Shown here: positions 1 through 11,371 of the stretch, piece after piece | Layout: each line of letters starts with the position of its first letter | Numbering within the stretch: position 1 is the stretch's first letter | Source: Filosporella fistucella | Lineage: Eukaryota; Ascomycota; Leotiomycetes; Helotiales | Length of the DNA: 64,000 bases | Reading direction: 5' to 3' | Assembly (NCBI GenBank): GCA_030077755.1 | Contig: JAQJZZ010000007.1 | Coordinates: forward strand, 1,984,001-2,048,000 | The notes under the pieces: generated by a model | What the model was told of the DNA's origin: nothing | The model's database searches: none | Seen by the model: only the letters and a program-made list of their open reading frames with translations | Position numbers and translations under genes: made by a program

Positions 1-172
1 TATGACCTTTGGCAGCTATTCAATATTCATTACAACAAAGACTTCAATATAGTTAACTGCAAAGGCCTGCGTCATAAAATGCCATGTAAACGTGCTTTTC
101 AATTCTGATATTACACAATCAAGTACAATGAACCCAGCACCTGGTTCTGAACGCCAGTTATGCTTCCCGCAC

Positions 173-1972
173 CTAAAATCGGTAAGATCGTTCTCTCTTT
201 TCACCTCTCTTCTCCTCGTCTCTCTTTTGTCGTTTTCGACTTTCCTGTGCAATCATGTCACTGAGATCTTCTTCGAAGGCCCAAGGACCTTTCTCTTCTT
301 TCTTCTGCTGCTCAAATCTTCGTTTCACTTCCTCCTTGCTAATACCATCTTCCGAAGTGAGGGAATCTGGATCAAGAGCAACATCAACATCTCCCGGCTT
401 CTTGCGCTTTCTACTCTCATCTTCTTGTCCAAGGACTGGTAGATGTGCATTCTGTGTGCCACGGATATCATAGGCACGCTCGCCACCGAAGAAACCTTCC
501 GCTCTGATTTGCCGTTCTGGTATAACAGTATATGCTGATCTTGGGCCAGTTGACTCCTCGGTTTCAGTGCCCCTACGTTGTTTCCGAAGATCAAAGTCTC
601 CACCAACGCCCATCTCACCAGCAAACTCGGAAGGAACAGTTGATGCCATTCCACCTGGGGTTTCCAAACCACTTGGGGTTTCGAGACCAGCGCTGACATC
701 CTCTTCATCAGCTTCCTCCTCCTCGTCGCTCTCTTCCTCTTCTTCGGATTCTTCTTCTGGTGCTTGAAGCTCTCCCCAAAGAGTGCGCTCGACTGGTTCT
801 CCAGCTTGAGTATTGACCTGAGGTTGCAATACACCAAAGATATCACCTCCATAAAGCGGTCTGTTAAACTCATCGACTGGAGGTTTGCCATATCCACCAG
901 GATGGAAACCCCAAGCACCACCTGGAGGTGGGGGAGCGTTGAGACCAGGGATCTTGAGAGAAGGGTATGAAGGTGGGGGGCCAAATCTTTGCTGATTGAT
1001 CAACCATGGTGGTGGGGCTCCAGGGGGGATATTCAGGGCTTCTTTCAACTCGTCACTCAACTCTCCCGGACGCAAATGTCGTAGATTTGTCTCGTACTCT
1101 TTCCCTTCATAGTAAACCTCTCCATAGCGTGTCAATTCTGGCTTAGTTTGGAAGCGGAAAAAGGCTTCATACAACTTTTGATAATCGATATCCAACTTTC
1201 CCATCTTCGGTTGAACTCTTTCTCGTTGCTTTTGCTTCAAACTAGCTGAATCTTGCTTCTCCAAAACAGCATCGCGCATTTCCGCGATACCAGTCTCTTG
1301 AATAAATTTAGGAAGTGAAAAAGGTGGCTTTTCAACACCACGCTTGGAAGAGAGGTATTCCCGCTTTAATGACCAATGACTCGGAACCGGTACAACATTT
1401 CGATGTGATTTGATCTGGACCAGTAATTGTGGATCTGATGCAGAGGTATCCGTCCATTCCACCAGTTCAGGCTTCTGCACCAAAGCTTTCAACTCTGCAA
1501 CCGAAAGCTTGTCTCGTTCCTTTCTCTTCTTCTTGGAGAGCTTTGGCTCCTTGTCTGTTTCATCATCCTCCTCTGGAATCTCATCATCATCTCCAAAGTA
1601 CATCTCTCCCTTGTCCCCAACTTCTGCCTCCTTTTCAGCCTCGTTCTCTTGTGCACTAGCCGTGAATCGCTCCATAATGCCTTTAAACATTTCATAGTTT
1701 GGATCATCTTCGCTGATGTCTAGGGATGTGATGTCTGGTTGTAATGGATCCTCGTCTTCGGGCTTGACAGGAGGCTCAGGCGCAGAAACAGGTGCTATCT
1801 CTGGCTCTTTTTCTGGCTCTGGAGTTGGGGTAACCTATTTCCTGTCAGTATTAGATCCCAATAGTATGAGATTGAGTTTACTAGCCTGTGACTTCTTCTG
1901 CTCCTTCTTCTTTGCGCGACGCATCTGATTTTTTGACATCTTCACGGGTGCCATCTTGACGGCTGAGGGCAT
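173..1972 (-). CDS. CUS1: Splicing factor 3B subunit 2 (SF3b145/Cus1)
   Basis: This is a core protein of the SF3b complex in U2 snRNP, which helps U2 hold the branch point in the nucleus. Two exons are modelled: 1972-1886 and 1834-173, about 582 residues. The conserved DUF382 block lies at about residues 148-260 (includes LLVQIKSHRNVVPVPSHW) and the PSP proline-rich block at about 262-320 (LTRYGEVYYEGKEYE, then APPPWLINQQRFGPPPSYP). The N-terminus is basic (KNQMRRAKKKEQKK) and an acidic E/D/S run follows the PSP block. In-frame ATGs exist at 1972, 1954 and 1942; I chose the outermost, but the second may be used. The first intron joins the frames only if its donor is CAG|GCTAGT, a GC-AG intron. 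The nearest GT donor, 4 nt further into the intron, gives the wrong frame. The gene is divergent from the SLY41-like gene. Confidence 0.93.
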
Positions 1973-2352
1973 GACGCCCTTGAACGATAGCGTTCGTCTC
2001 TGTGTACAAAGCTCAACCTTCTAGCATTGGATACGAAAGTGTACGCGAAATACGGGTTTGTTCGCGATAGAAATGGCAGTTGAATGGTGTGTACAGTGGA
2101 GCGCATGAGGTTCGATATCTTCAAGTCCATTTCGCGATTGCTAGCGCGCCGGGCGGCAAGTTCCGCATCTGAACACAATTTCCGTCACTCTGACCTTCAA
2201 CCTCGTATTGAATAAAGTCCCACCCATTGAGAATATCCTCACCACTCTACGATTCCTTCATTGATTGTCGCAGACACATGTTTGATATTGCTAAATGATG
2301 CGATAAACATGCGAACATCAAATGGGCCGATTCCACCTTAATTTATACTGCA
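1973..2352. promoter_or_regulatory. Divergent intergenic promoter region, CUS1 / SLY41-like
   Basis: These 380 bases separate two divergently transcribed genes, so they must hold both promoters. There is an AT-rich TTTATACTG stretch just before the SLY41-like ATG at 2353. I see no clear TATA box on the CUS1 side and no convincing operator-like repeat. Confidence 0.5.
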
Positions 2353-4067
2353 ATGCCTCATTCAACTCGAGCTTCGTCGATCACCCCCGTACCCAGCTTT
2401 AAATTCCCTGGTGATACGAAAACCACACTGCGCACATCGATGGAGAAGTTTCCTGATCATGTAGAGTCGATGGAGGGGTCCATATACCCTTCCAGTCCTA
2501 CAAAATCAAATGGTTATATTACTGGACCTCCATCGGTCGACAGATGGCAACCCAAGAAGGATAATTTAAGGGGAGCAGCGTGGGGCAATGGGCAAGCAAG
2601 TACAGGGCATGGAAGGCAAAAGAGCTTAAGTGATGCTTTCAGGACAATCAGGACAAGGAGGGCAAGCGTCAGCGCAAATGTACATGAGATCGGAGATGCT
2701 TTGAAGGCGCCAGTGTCGCCCAAATTAATTGTTCGTAATTCCCCAGACTGTAATCGCTATGCTGATAGTCATAGATTCTCTGTTTAATTTGGTATATGTC
2801 AAGTGCTCTCACAAACACATCTTCGAAATCAATCCTCAATGCATTTCCGAAACCCGCGACTTTGACCCTTATACAATTCGCATTCGTATCCTCCTTTTGC
2901 CTCTTCTTCTCCTGGTTGGCAACCATCCTTCCAGCGCTACCAAGGAATATTCATGCACTTCGACATGGAATCAGATATCCTACTCGGGAGGTCCTTCTAA
3001 CAACAATGCCTCTTGCAGCTTTTCAAATAGGAGGGCATTTACTGTCCTCTACAGCAACAGCAAAAATACCAGTCTCTCTAGTCCACACAATCAAAGGACT
3101 CTCCCCATTATTCACAGTTGTGGCTTATAGAGTCATTTTCGATATTCGGTATCCAATCGCTACATATTTGTCTCTCATACCCCTCACTTTAGGGGTAATG
3201 TTGGCCTGTTCAGCCGAGTTCAAGGGAAATATTTTTGGAATTATTTATGCTTTTCTCGCCGCCCTCATATTCGTTACACAAAACATATTCTCGAAGCGTC
3301 TCTTCAACGAAGCTGCAGCAGCCGAATCATCAGGTATCCCTACTCGAAAGTTAGACAAACTCAACCTTCTGTGCTATTCCTCAGGTCTAGCATTTCTCTT
3401 GACAGCTCCAATCTGGTTCTGGTCTGAAGGTATAGGCCTGCTGACAGACTTTCTTCACGATGGAGCCATTGAACTTGCAGAGGGACATCCCTCAGCACCA
3501 GCATTCGATCACGGGCGACTAGCAATCGAATTTGTATTCAACGGAACCTTTCATTTTGGCCAGAACATCATAGCATTCGTTCTCCTCTCCATGGTATCTC
3601 CAGTGACCTACTCAGTCGCTTCCCTCATAAAGCGAGTGTTCGTTGTCGTAATTGCAATAATCTGGTTCCAAAACCCCACCACCAAGATCCAAGGTCTGGG
3701 AATAGCTCTCACCTTCTTTGGCTTGTATCTCTACGACCGAACCAGCGAGAGTAACAAGGCAGACCGCAAAGCAAAAATGATGGACATTAAAGAAGAATCT
3801 ATTCTCCCTATCACGAACACTAATCGCAACTCCCCGCCTATCTTCGAATCTCCAGCCCGTGGGTACACAAACGGATACGCGCTTCCTAGCTCCTCTTCAT
3901 CGTCTGATATCAAGAAATCAGATGAGTTAGGGAGAAATGGTAGAGCGAGGGGAGCAAGTAATGCGGCTTGGCTACCACCGGGGACGAGGCAGGAAGAGAC
4001 ATGGAGACCGAGGGAGATGGTGCAAGGCGTCACGAATGGGAATGGCGCGTTGAATGTTTCTACTTGA
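2353..4067 (+). CDS. SLY41: SLY41-like triose-phosphate-translocator family transporter
   Basis: This is a membrane transporter of the TPT/EamA (drug/metabolite) superfamily, most like yeast Sly41, a multicopy suppressor of ER-to-Golgi (Ypt1) defects; its substrate is not evident here. Two exons, 2353-2730 and 2775-4067, give about 556 residues. Residues 1-126 are hydrophilic and Ser-rich, as in fungal homologues. The transporter core begins at the junction (LCLIWYMSSALTNTSSKSIL) and runs through about ten hydrophobic segments, for example MPLAAFQIGGHLLSS, ATYLSLIPLTLGVMLAC and GIALTFFGLYLYDR. A hydrophilic ~100-residue cytosolic tail ends the protein. The 44-bp intron needs the weak donor GTTCGT to keep frame, because TAG precedes exon 2 in frame. 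The more typical donor GTAATT, 4 nt downstream, breaks the frame. Confidence 0.88.
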
Positions 4068-4427
4068 GAGTGCGATATTTGGGATAGATGGCGCATATAG
4101 AGGCACTAGATGTGCTCGGCGTTCTATTGATTTTGAGGGTTTGTTAGAGGGATTACTGTATGATAGATTAATTGTACAGATTCTTGCTTGCTTGCCTTTT
4201 GGGTATGCAGTGGTACTTGCTATTTTGTGTCCTCGTTTTTCTGACATGGCAAAAATTGAGGTAGGCTTCGTCAGCCTTGCAGCGAGATGCAGCATCACCT
4301 CTGTTTTGGCGATAACGAGTAAAGAGCCAGGTCACTAAGGCGGGAAGCGATTAGACCTCACACATTGAAGTTGACAGCAGCGATATATATTCCCCACCAA
4401 AACTGATATCTTGTTAAACTCCATACC
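4068..4427. other. Intergenic, 360 bp
   Basis: This contains the 3' flank of the SLY41-like gene and the promoter of the HET gene, with an AT-rich GATATATATTCC near 4381-4392 about 40 bases before the HET ATG. Nothing else is seen. Confidence 0.4.
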
Positions 4428-6399
4428 ATGCCACTCTGTTGGATGTGCGATCAGATAACACCATGGACTCTCAAGCGGATCCATTTCGACGGCATTCGTA
4501 TTCGCGATTTGTCGTCGTGCAACACACATCACAGTAGCTTCCAGGCTTTAGAGGAATCTGCTACCAACTGCGAACTATGCAAGTTGATTTGTGATTCCAT
4601 TTCTGCAAACAGCAAAGAGTTTGGACCCAGCTTGGATGTGGGGGATCCGATCCACATGGGTGCATGGATGGTGCCACCCATTGATCCCGAGAGCGAGGTG
4701 CAAAAGCTTTCCAAGATTATCGTACAGTGTGGAGGAGTCTTCGCTACTCTCCTTGCCTTCTCTGATCCATGTTCCAAAGCTGAAATAGCCCAAGATGTTG
4801 TGGGCAGACTTTCACCGGATGCTGAAAGTCCAGAGCAGTATGAGATGGTCTCAAACTGGCTTCATAATTGTATGCATTACCATCCTGGATGCAAACTCGT
4901 GGTTGACCAAGGGGGAGCAAGATACAAGAATGGAATAGAGACAGTAGAGTTGCCATCGAGGGTGTTGGACATAGGGGCCTCGGCAGCGTCTAATATTAGA
5001 TTGATAGAGTCGTTAGGGATGGATGGACAGTATGCTGTTCTAAGTCACAGATGGCCTTTAGATCCCTCGCAAAGCTTCACAACGACTACATCAAATATCG
5101 ATCACCGCAAATCTACTATCAGGTTGGAAGACCTGCCACAAACCTTCCAAGATGCCATCAAAGTGACAAGAGGATTACGGATCCGTTACCTTTGGATTGA
5201 TTCACTCTGCATCATTCAAGACGATGCCAAGGATTGGGAACAACAATCTGTATTGATGGGCAAGATCTACCACCAAGGAACAGTTACGATAATGGCGGTC
5301 CAAAATATGGTGACAACAGCAACATCAGAGCAGGATACTCCACCGAAGGGTTTCCTCCAGAGACAAGCCTTGTCCTTGCCAACGGTCAAAATGAATTACT
5401 ATGACCGTAACTGGAATATAAAGGGCTACTGGTATTTGCAAAATATCAAGAGATACACACGACTAAATATGGAATTGTTCACTAGAGGATGGGTATTACA
5501 AGAAGAACATCTATCACGTCGAAAGGTGATATTCACTCAGGAACATGTAGTCTGGGTGAGTTTTGCGACCTGTTTTTATATGTTAATTGACTGTTCAGAA
5601 TTTAACTAACATTCAAAAGCAATGCAGGTCAAACATAATTCACGACGTCGACCGAGAGCGCTACAACAAGTTTAAATCAGCTGAGGTAGCAGAAGACGAC
5701 AACTTCGTCGGGCATTGGCTCTCCATAGCTGAAAATTACTGTCAACGAAGTCTAACCTATGACTCTGATACGCTCCCCGCCTTGTCAGGTATCGCCATGC
5801 ACTATTCGAAAAGGTACGGACAAGAATATTATGCAGGTATCTTCAGTGGAAGCATTTTGGAAGGTCTACTCTGGAGATCAGCATACGCAGGAAGCCTAAC
5901 TCGTCGAGCAGAATATATAGCTCCATCATGGAGCTGGACATCACTGAAAGGGATGATTAGTACTGATATTCTCGGTTCGGAGAATACTGAGAAAGGCTTG
6001 GATAAGAATAAAACAAGAAATTTGTTGGAAGATGTCCATTTTGAGCTCTATCCAGACGGAGAGAATATATATGGAAAACTGAAGGGCGGGAAGATGGAGG
6101 TCACAGGTTGGCTAAAGACGGCAGAGATCTACTATGAAGAACTCAAGTATCCTAGCGTGGAGCTCCGAGCGGATGGAAAGGCGATAGCAGTCCTTCGACT
6201 CGATCTACTCGAGGACATCCCTCCGGCTGGGTCGGCAATGGAAGTTGAATGCTTATATGTTTTGACAGACGAGACGAACCTGTACATGCTAGTTTTAAGG
6301 AGAACAGATGAGCAGTATACACGACTGGGTGCGACGACTGCTGATCCAGCGTGGTTTGAAGAAGGGGGTGCTCGGAAGAAAACTATCGTAATTCTGTAG
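4428..6399 (+). CDS. HET-domain (heterokaryon incompatibility) protein 1
   Basis: HET domains act in fungal non-self recognition and can trigger programmed cell death; many paralogues exist per genome, so the specific role is unknown. Exons 4428-5555 and 5620-6399 give about 635 residues. The 64-bp intron (GTGAGT, branch TAACTAAC, acceptor AAAAG) joins EHVVW to QCRSN in phase 0. The N-terminus has Cys pairs (LCWMCDQ, NCELCKLIC). The HET core at about residues 195-290 includes YAVLSHRWP, LPQTFQDAIKVTRGLRIRYL and WIDSLCIIQDDAKDWEQQS. The usual LSHCWG motif reads LSHRWP here. The later RGWVLQE motif (MELFTRGWVLQEEHLSRR) and a typical C-terminal YIAPSWSWTSL follow. No partner domain such as NACHT is attached. 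Confidence 0.9.
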
Positions 6400-7195
6400 G
6401 GCCTTTACAAGAAAGGACTTTGACAATAGTAGAACTGCGAATGCAACCCATACAAAACACCAACCAGACCACTATTTCACAACTTCCCAATGTTCACCTC
6501 AATACCTGTCCAAAGGAGATGAGGAGCATAAGTCATAAATCATGTGGGTTAATCAAATTAAGTAATATGGACATGCGCATGTTAATAAGCCCAGAGAAAA
6601 TTTGGAAATTATTCGAGAGGGAATGACTCTGATATGGTTTTGCTCTAGTGTATCCTATAATATTTATCACAGCTTATCTGCTAGTTTCACACCAATCCCT
6701 TCCCGTGACTATCTCAACCCACCTCACAATGATTTTGTGTATTTCTCTGTCGAGATTTCTGTGTCCCACCTACAGCCCCCCCTCCCCACCGCCTCAAGTA
6801 TCCTCCTACACCTCACTCTCCCATATTCCGTGCAACCAATACATACGTCCACCAAGGCGCAGCGCACAAATTCAATACATTCAAAGCTGGAAAAAAAAAC
6901 ATTCGTCAATAATATCTCATCATAAAGATCAAGGGTATCATAAAGCCAGCAAAATAATGCACCCTGCTCTCTCCAGAGTAGCATTGCCCCTTAAACGCCT
7001 GGAAAATTTGCTCCGCCATCAATCCCTGGTATTGCATCTGTGTCTCCCTTCGACACAATTATCTGAAGTTATCCCCTCTCTACCTCTCCCCTGCAAGAGC
7101 GAAAGCAAAAGGATTAAAAAATCCCAACATCCAAACGCCCCTCCCAACCATACATACATAATACATCATACAGTCGTCAATCGTGCTCTATCCCG
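6400..7195. other. Convergent 3' intergenic region
   Basis: Here the plus-strand HET gene and the minus-strand gene at 7196-10119 converge. A pyrimidine/A-rich stretch around 6770-6900 includes a run of nine A. Open frames across it look random and lack a sensible start, so I call no gene. Confidence 0.4.
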
Positions 7196-10119
7196 TCATG
7201 CTTCCCTCCACACCAATCCTTCGCGTCTAGAATACCGTTCTAGAATATCGTTCACGTATCCTAAGACCTCTTCGGTTTTACTCCATGGTCCTAACATTTC
7301 GTTGACTCCTAGATCCTTGAGTGCGCCTCGAGCTTTATTGGCGGCTTGCCACCCGGCATCTCTGCGTCTGGCGCTCATGACAAGCTTTTCTTCAATAGTT
7401 GCCTCTTCTCTGACAGGCCTCGAAGAAGCACTCGAAGAAGCAACCGAAGCAGAAACAGTAAGTCTATCGAAACCTCTATCCTTCTCAGGGTCCTTTTCCT
7501 TTTGGGCAGTATCCATATCTTTGGGTGGCAAGACTTCTTTCTTGATCCTATCCTCGGAGTCGAGCTCCTTCTCCTTGTCTTCAGCCTTGAAGACGTTCTG
7601 CTTGCTGAGGTTATCGATGTAGATCCTCTGAAGTTCCTCGCCATGGAGCGCACCAATTTGAGACGAGAGGCAGTGGAGAACAGGGTTCTTCCTACACTCT
7701 CTATCGATGAATTCCCACAACTTGGCCCCGTCTTCCCATTGGTTAGCTCGCCGTGTGCTGTGAAGCCGTTCCCAAATAGCGAAGCCAGTCATATAAGTTG
7801 CCACGCATTCGAGACCCAAGCACAAGCCAAGCTTTCGTTCTTTCTCTGTAGGTGCTGGCGGGCGTCCAGTCTTCGTCTGAAGGAGATGGTCCATTTTGTG
7901 TTTGAGTCTACGAGCCTTGTTGATCGTATCCTGTTCAGCTGGTATCTCGCCATTTATACGAGGTTTCTCAGCAGAAGCTGGAGTACGATTCATGGAAGAC
8001 TGAGGTGTAACTGCATGGCCATCGCTGGAATTTATCTTTCGCATAGCACTGCTTGTGGGGTCGCCTTTTTTCGGAGTCAGCATATGCTTTTGAGAAGAAG
8101 TCGGGAGTCCAGGCGATTTGAAGGCAGGTTCTAGAGGAGCCCTAGTCTTTGCTATATCGAGACTATCAGGTCCTTTAGCTCGTTTGGGTTGAGGTTCCGA
8201 ACGTGACTCCGGTTCAACAGAGCGCTTTCTGGAAACAGGTGGTTGTTTGTTGGAAGCAACTGTTTTCGACGCCGATGTAGGCTTCGACGGAGGTAAGGAT
8301 TTGGAAGGAGTAGATATAGTCTTCGAACCCATAGTCTTTGAGACAACTGATAATGGTGTATCGTCCTCTGATTCGTCGATGTTCTTTGGAGTTGCTGGAT
8401 TCAATCTTTCCGCCTCCAGCTTCAAAAATTGCGGGTGCTTCTTTGCCTTCATGTTCAACAGCCTCTGGAGATCTTGTCGTCGTGCCTTCTTGAACTTCAA
8501 GATCACGATCTTGCTCTCTCGGCTTGATGGCGCTTTAGACCTGCTGGAATCTGAGGAAATCTTCTTTGGCGGGTGTCCAATTTTTGGTGTCTTTTGAGCA
8601 ACACCAGGTGCATTCGGCTGTCGAACTTTTTCGTGACGAGATTCAACAGAATTGAGTGATCGAGTCTTTTCAGAATCCTTCTTCTTCTGAAGTCTATCTA
8701 ATTCTTTCTCAACGACTTCTGGAAGATCTGGAGATAGGAGAGGAGGAAGCTCGAAGCTCGATGCTGGTATTTGAGGAGCCTTGGAGGACGTAGAATTAGG
8801 TGGCGGAGCAACAATAATAGTATTTCCACCGGAATTAGGTTTAGGTGTAGTCTTTTTAGGTGAGGGTTTTGGTGATGTTTTGCCGGATGGTTTTAAGCTC
8901 GAAAAGCCAGAGGCCGTGTCCAAATCTGCTGGTAAATGTGGCGATAGTAATGGTGGAAGGTCCAACTGCTTTTCTTTCGCAGTTTCCTTCGTATCGATAG
9001 GTTTCATCTGTGGGGTGGTTTTTCTGGATGTTGGTGATGGTTGGGACGAAGACTGTAGCTTTTGCGATTGTGACTTGAGAGGTGACGATTTGGTCTCCAG
9101 AGGCTCCGGTTTCCGCTGCAAAAACTTATGAGGATCAGAAGGAGTTCTTGCATGTTCAATCTTGGACCTCTTCTCAGAGTGCCCGGCGTCAGCTGACTCA
9201 AGCGGTCGCTTCTGTTGCTTGTGCTCAGGGGGAGGCTGCTTGGCAGAACGTGGGGGCGAGTGAGGGCGAGGAGGTAGTGGATGCTTGATAGGCTCGCGAA
9301 CTGGTGGTAGATGCGATTTGTGAGGTGTAAGAATTCTATGGCTCGTGTCTTTGGTCTGAAGTGAGTCGGATCTTGGGCGCGAATTGCCATTCGGCATAGG
9401 AGGTCGGGGTTTCTGTTCTGGAGCTTGAGAGGGCTGGACAATAATTGGCCTAGGCGATGTTAGTGATTGGAGGTATCAGAGCAGCATTTCTACTTACTTA
9501 TCCACCTTCTGAGTTGAGCTGACTGTTGCGCTCAAGCTTGGCTTGACACTCATCCCGTTCTCCTTGGTTCCCACAGCGCTTTCAGAAGAAGACAAGCGAC
9601 TCATCGGCGTTCCCCCAGAAACAGCACTTGCATTCCTAATATGCCCACCATGAACATCTCCAGGTTTAGGGGATGCTTTGAGGTCTCCATTCTTCTTTAA
9701 TTTCGAGTATTGAGAGAAAGGTATCTTCTTCTTTGGAGCTCCGTTGGGATTGGGCGTATTCGTACTACTAGCAGGAATACTCGAAGGCGATACGCTGCTT
9801 GGTTTCCAGTCTTGATATGGCTCGGCAACTCCCATATCTCCATCAGATATCATGGTAAAGTATTGATGTGATCGCACTTCCGAGTCGTCAAATGGTGTAC
9901 CGGCGTATTCGTAGGGTGGAATCGCTTTGTTAAAAGGATGTGTTGTATGAACTCGCACAAAGTGAGGATACTGCAGAAGGGTCAGTACATTGCCGCTGGG
10001 TGAGGGAATCAGCATACCAAAGGCAGAAAGTGTTCCTTCATCTTGCTGATTTGCGAATCTGCAAAGCCCAGCCCTTTGCGAGCCGCATTTGAGCCTGATT
10101 TGATCTTCTTGCCCTCCAT
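7196..10119 (-). CDS. Unrecognised Pro/Lys/Ser-rich nuclear-type protein
   Basis: I do not recognise this family. Three exons, 10119-10018, 9970-9498 and 9449-7196, give about 942 residues. Both introns (47 and 48 bp) have GT-AG ends and keep frame exactly. The ATG at 10119 opens MEGKKIKSGSNAARKGLGF. Residues ~35-90 look structured (YPHFVRVHTTHPFNKAIPPY, then GTPFDDSEVRSHQYFTMISD). Then comes ~600 residues of low-complexity Pro/Lys/Ser sequence with many short basic clusters and repeated ELPPLLSPDLP-like motifs (DLPPLLSPHLPADLD and FELPPLLSPDLPEVVE). A predicted folded C-terminal part contains LGLCLGLECVATYMTGFAIW and ends LGPWSKTEEVLGYVNDILER. The repeated LPPLLSP motif and basic clusters suggest a nuclear, possibly chromatin-linked scaffold, but that is inference only. 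Confidence 0.8.
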
Positions 10120-11371
10120 CGCGAAAGCTGTATGTAGTCAGAAGCTGCAAAGAGGTCTGGGAATTTGCTGAGAATGGACGCTCTTTGTGGAGCGGGAAGC
10201 AAGAGGGGAGGTGTGGAGAGGAAGCGGCCTCCGTACCTCTCGGGTTAACTTCGAGGTTTGCGCAGTGAACTTTGTCGCGATCGTGTCTACAGCAAGTATT
10301 GACACGGTCTGAATATTTGGTGGTGGTAGCTTGTGATGTCGATCAAGGGCTATTCATTGTCGCAAGGCCTCCCACGCAAATCGAAGCTGTCGAAAGCTGG
10401 CGCGTCACCAATTGTGAATCCCCCGCTCGGCATCAATGCCCTTATTTAATTGTGTATCGAGAATCTCGCGGTTGAGCCGGTCGTAGGTCGTGGAAACTGA
10501 AGTCGAAGATCGCGATGGCGGGTTGAAGTTCAAGTTCTGGTGATGTGATGTGATGAAATGTGATTGGGGTGTATAGGGTGACCAGGATGCTATCGAGACT
10601 AGGGACTTTAGCTGGACGGCAAGCTAAAGCAATCGTCCGTTTCAAGAATGCCAACACAAAAGGTTTGTATTACTGCAAGTGACACAAGACGGAGAAAGAT
10701 ATGATTTTTCGCTTTATTTGTTTCTCTCTACAATCCCATCGTGACTCTATCTACATCGCAGCTCGGTCATCGACTCATCCCAAGTCTCTGTTATTCATAC
10801 GCCCACCATGTCCAATACCAATATCATCCCAATAGAGCCCGTCGTGTAGTACCAAAGCCAATTCTTAACGAGGCTTATTTGGGCGCAGTTTGTAGGGCGT
10901 CGAATCGGAGGGGTGAGTGTCTTCAGATGATCACGTGGTATCAGCTTGTGAAGAGTGCTGGACAAGAACTAGGCGTCTAGATTATATTTGGGTCCTTTAT
11001 TAATTAGCTAATGCGGCACGCCACAGGACAGGACAGGCTGGCAGCAGCATAGAGAAATAGGTAATGATTGTGATAGGGCAAATGACTCGACAATTTCCAA
11101 ACACAGATACTGAGGTACATTGACAAATTGCATTCAAGTCACGATGAAACTACGATGTATCATTATCTTTGTGGATTGCAACTATGTACCGCTTCTGTAC
11201 TGATATATACGTCTTTAATGGACCGTTTACCCCGGAGGGGCTGCCCATATGATGCGTCTGATGCGCTGACCCTTTTGGTCTGATATCTATTGTACAATAT
11301 TATTTACAGTATTCGACAAACATCCCCAACTCCATGCTAACGGCCAAACTCCAGGAATGCAGAAGGGATGC
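10120..11371. other. Intergenic, 1.25 kb
   Basis: This holds the promoter of the 7196-10119 gene and the 3' flank of SUZ12. On the plus strand an ATG at 10587 opens MLSRLGTLAGRQAKAIVRFK, which looks like a mitochondrial presequence and is followed by a possible donor at 10663. A second fragment ending at TAG 10847 reads SVIDSSQVSVIHTPTMSNTN, but no splice joins the two in frame. It may be a short gene or a remnant; I do not call it. Confidence 0.35.

Noticed and set aside
10587..10980. Possible small mitochondrial protein (presequence-like start plus a second fragment)
   Set aside because: The two fragments cannot be joined in frame with the splice sites I can see.
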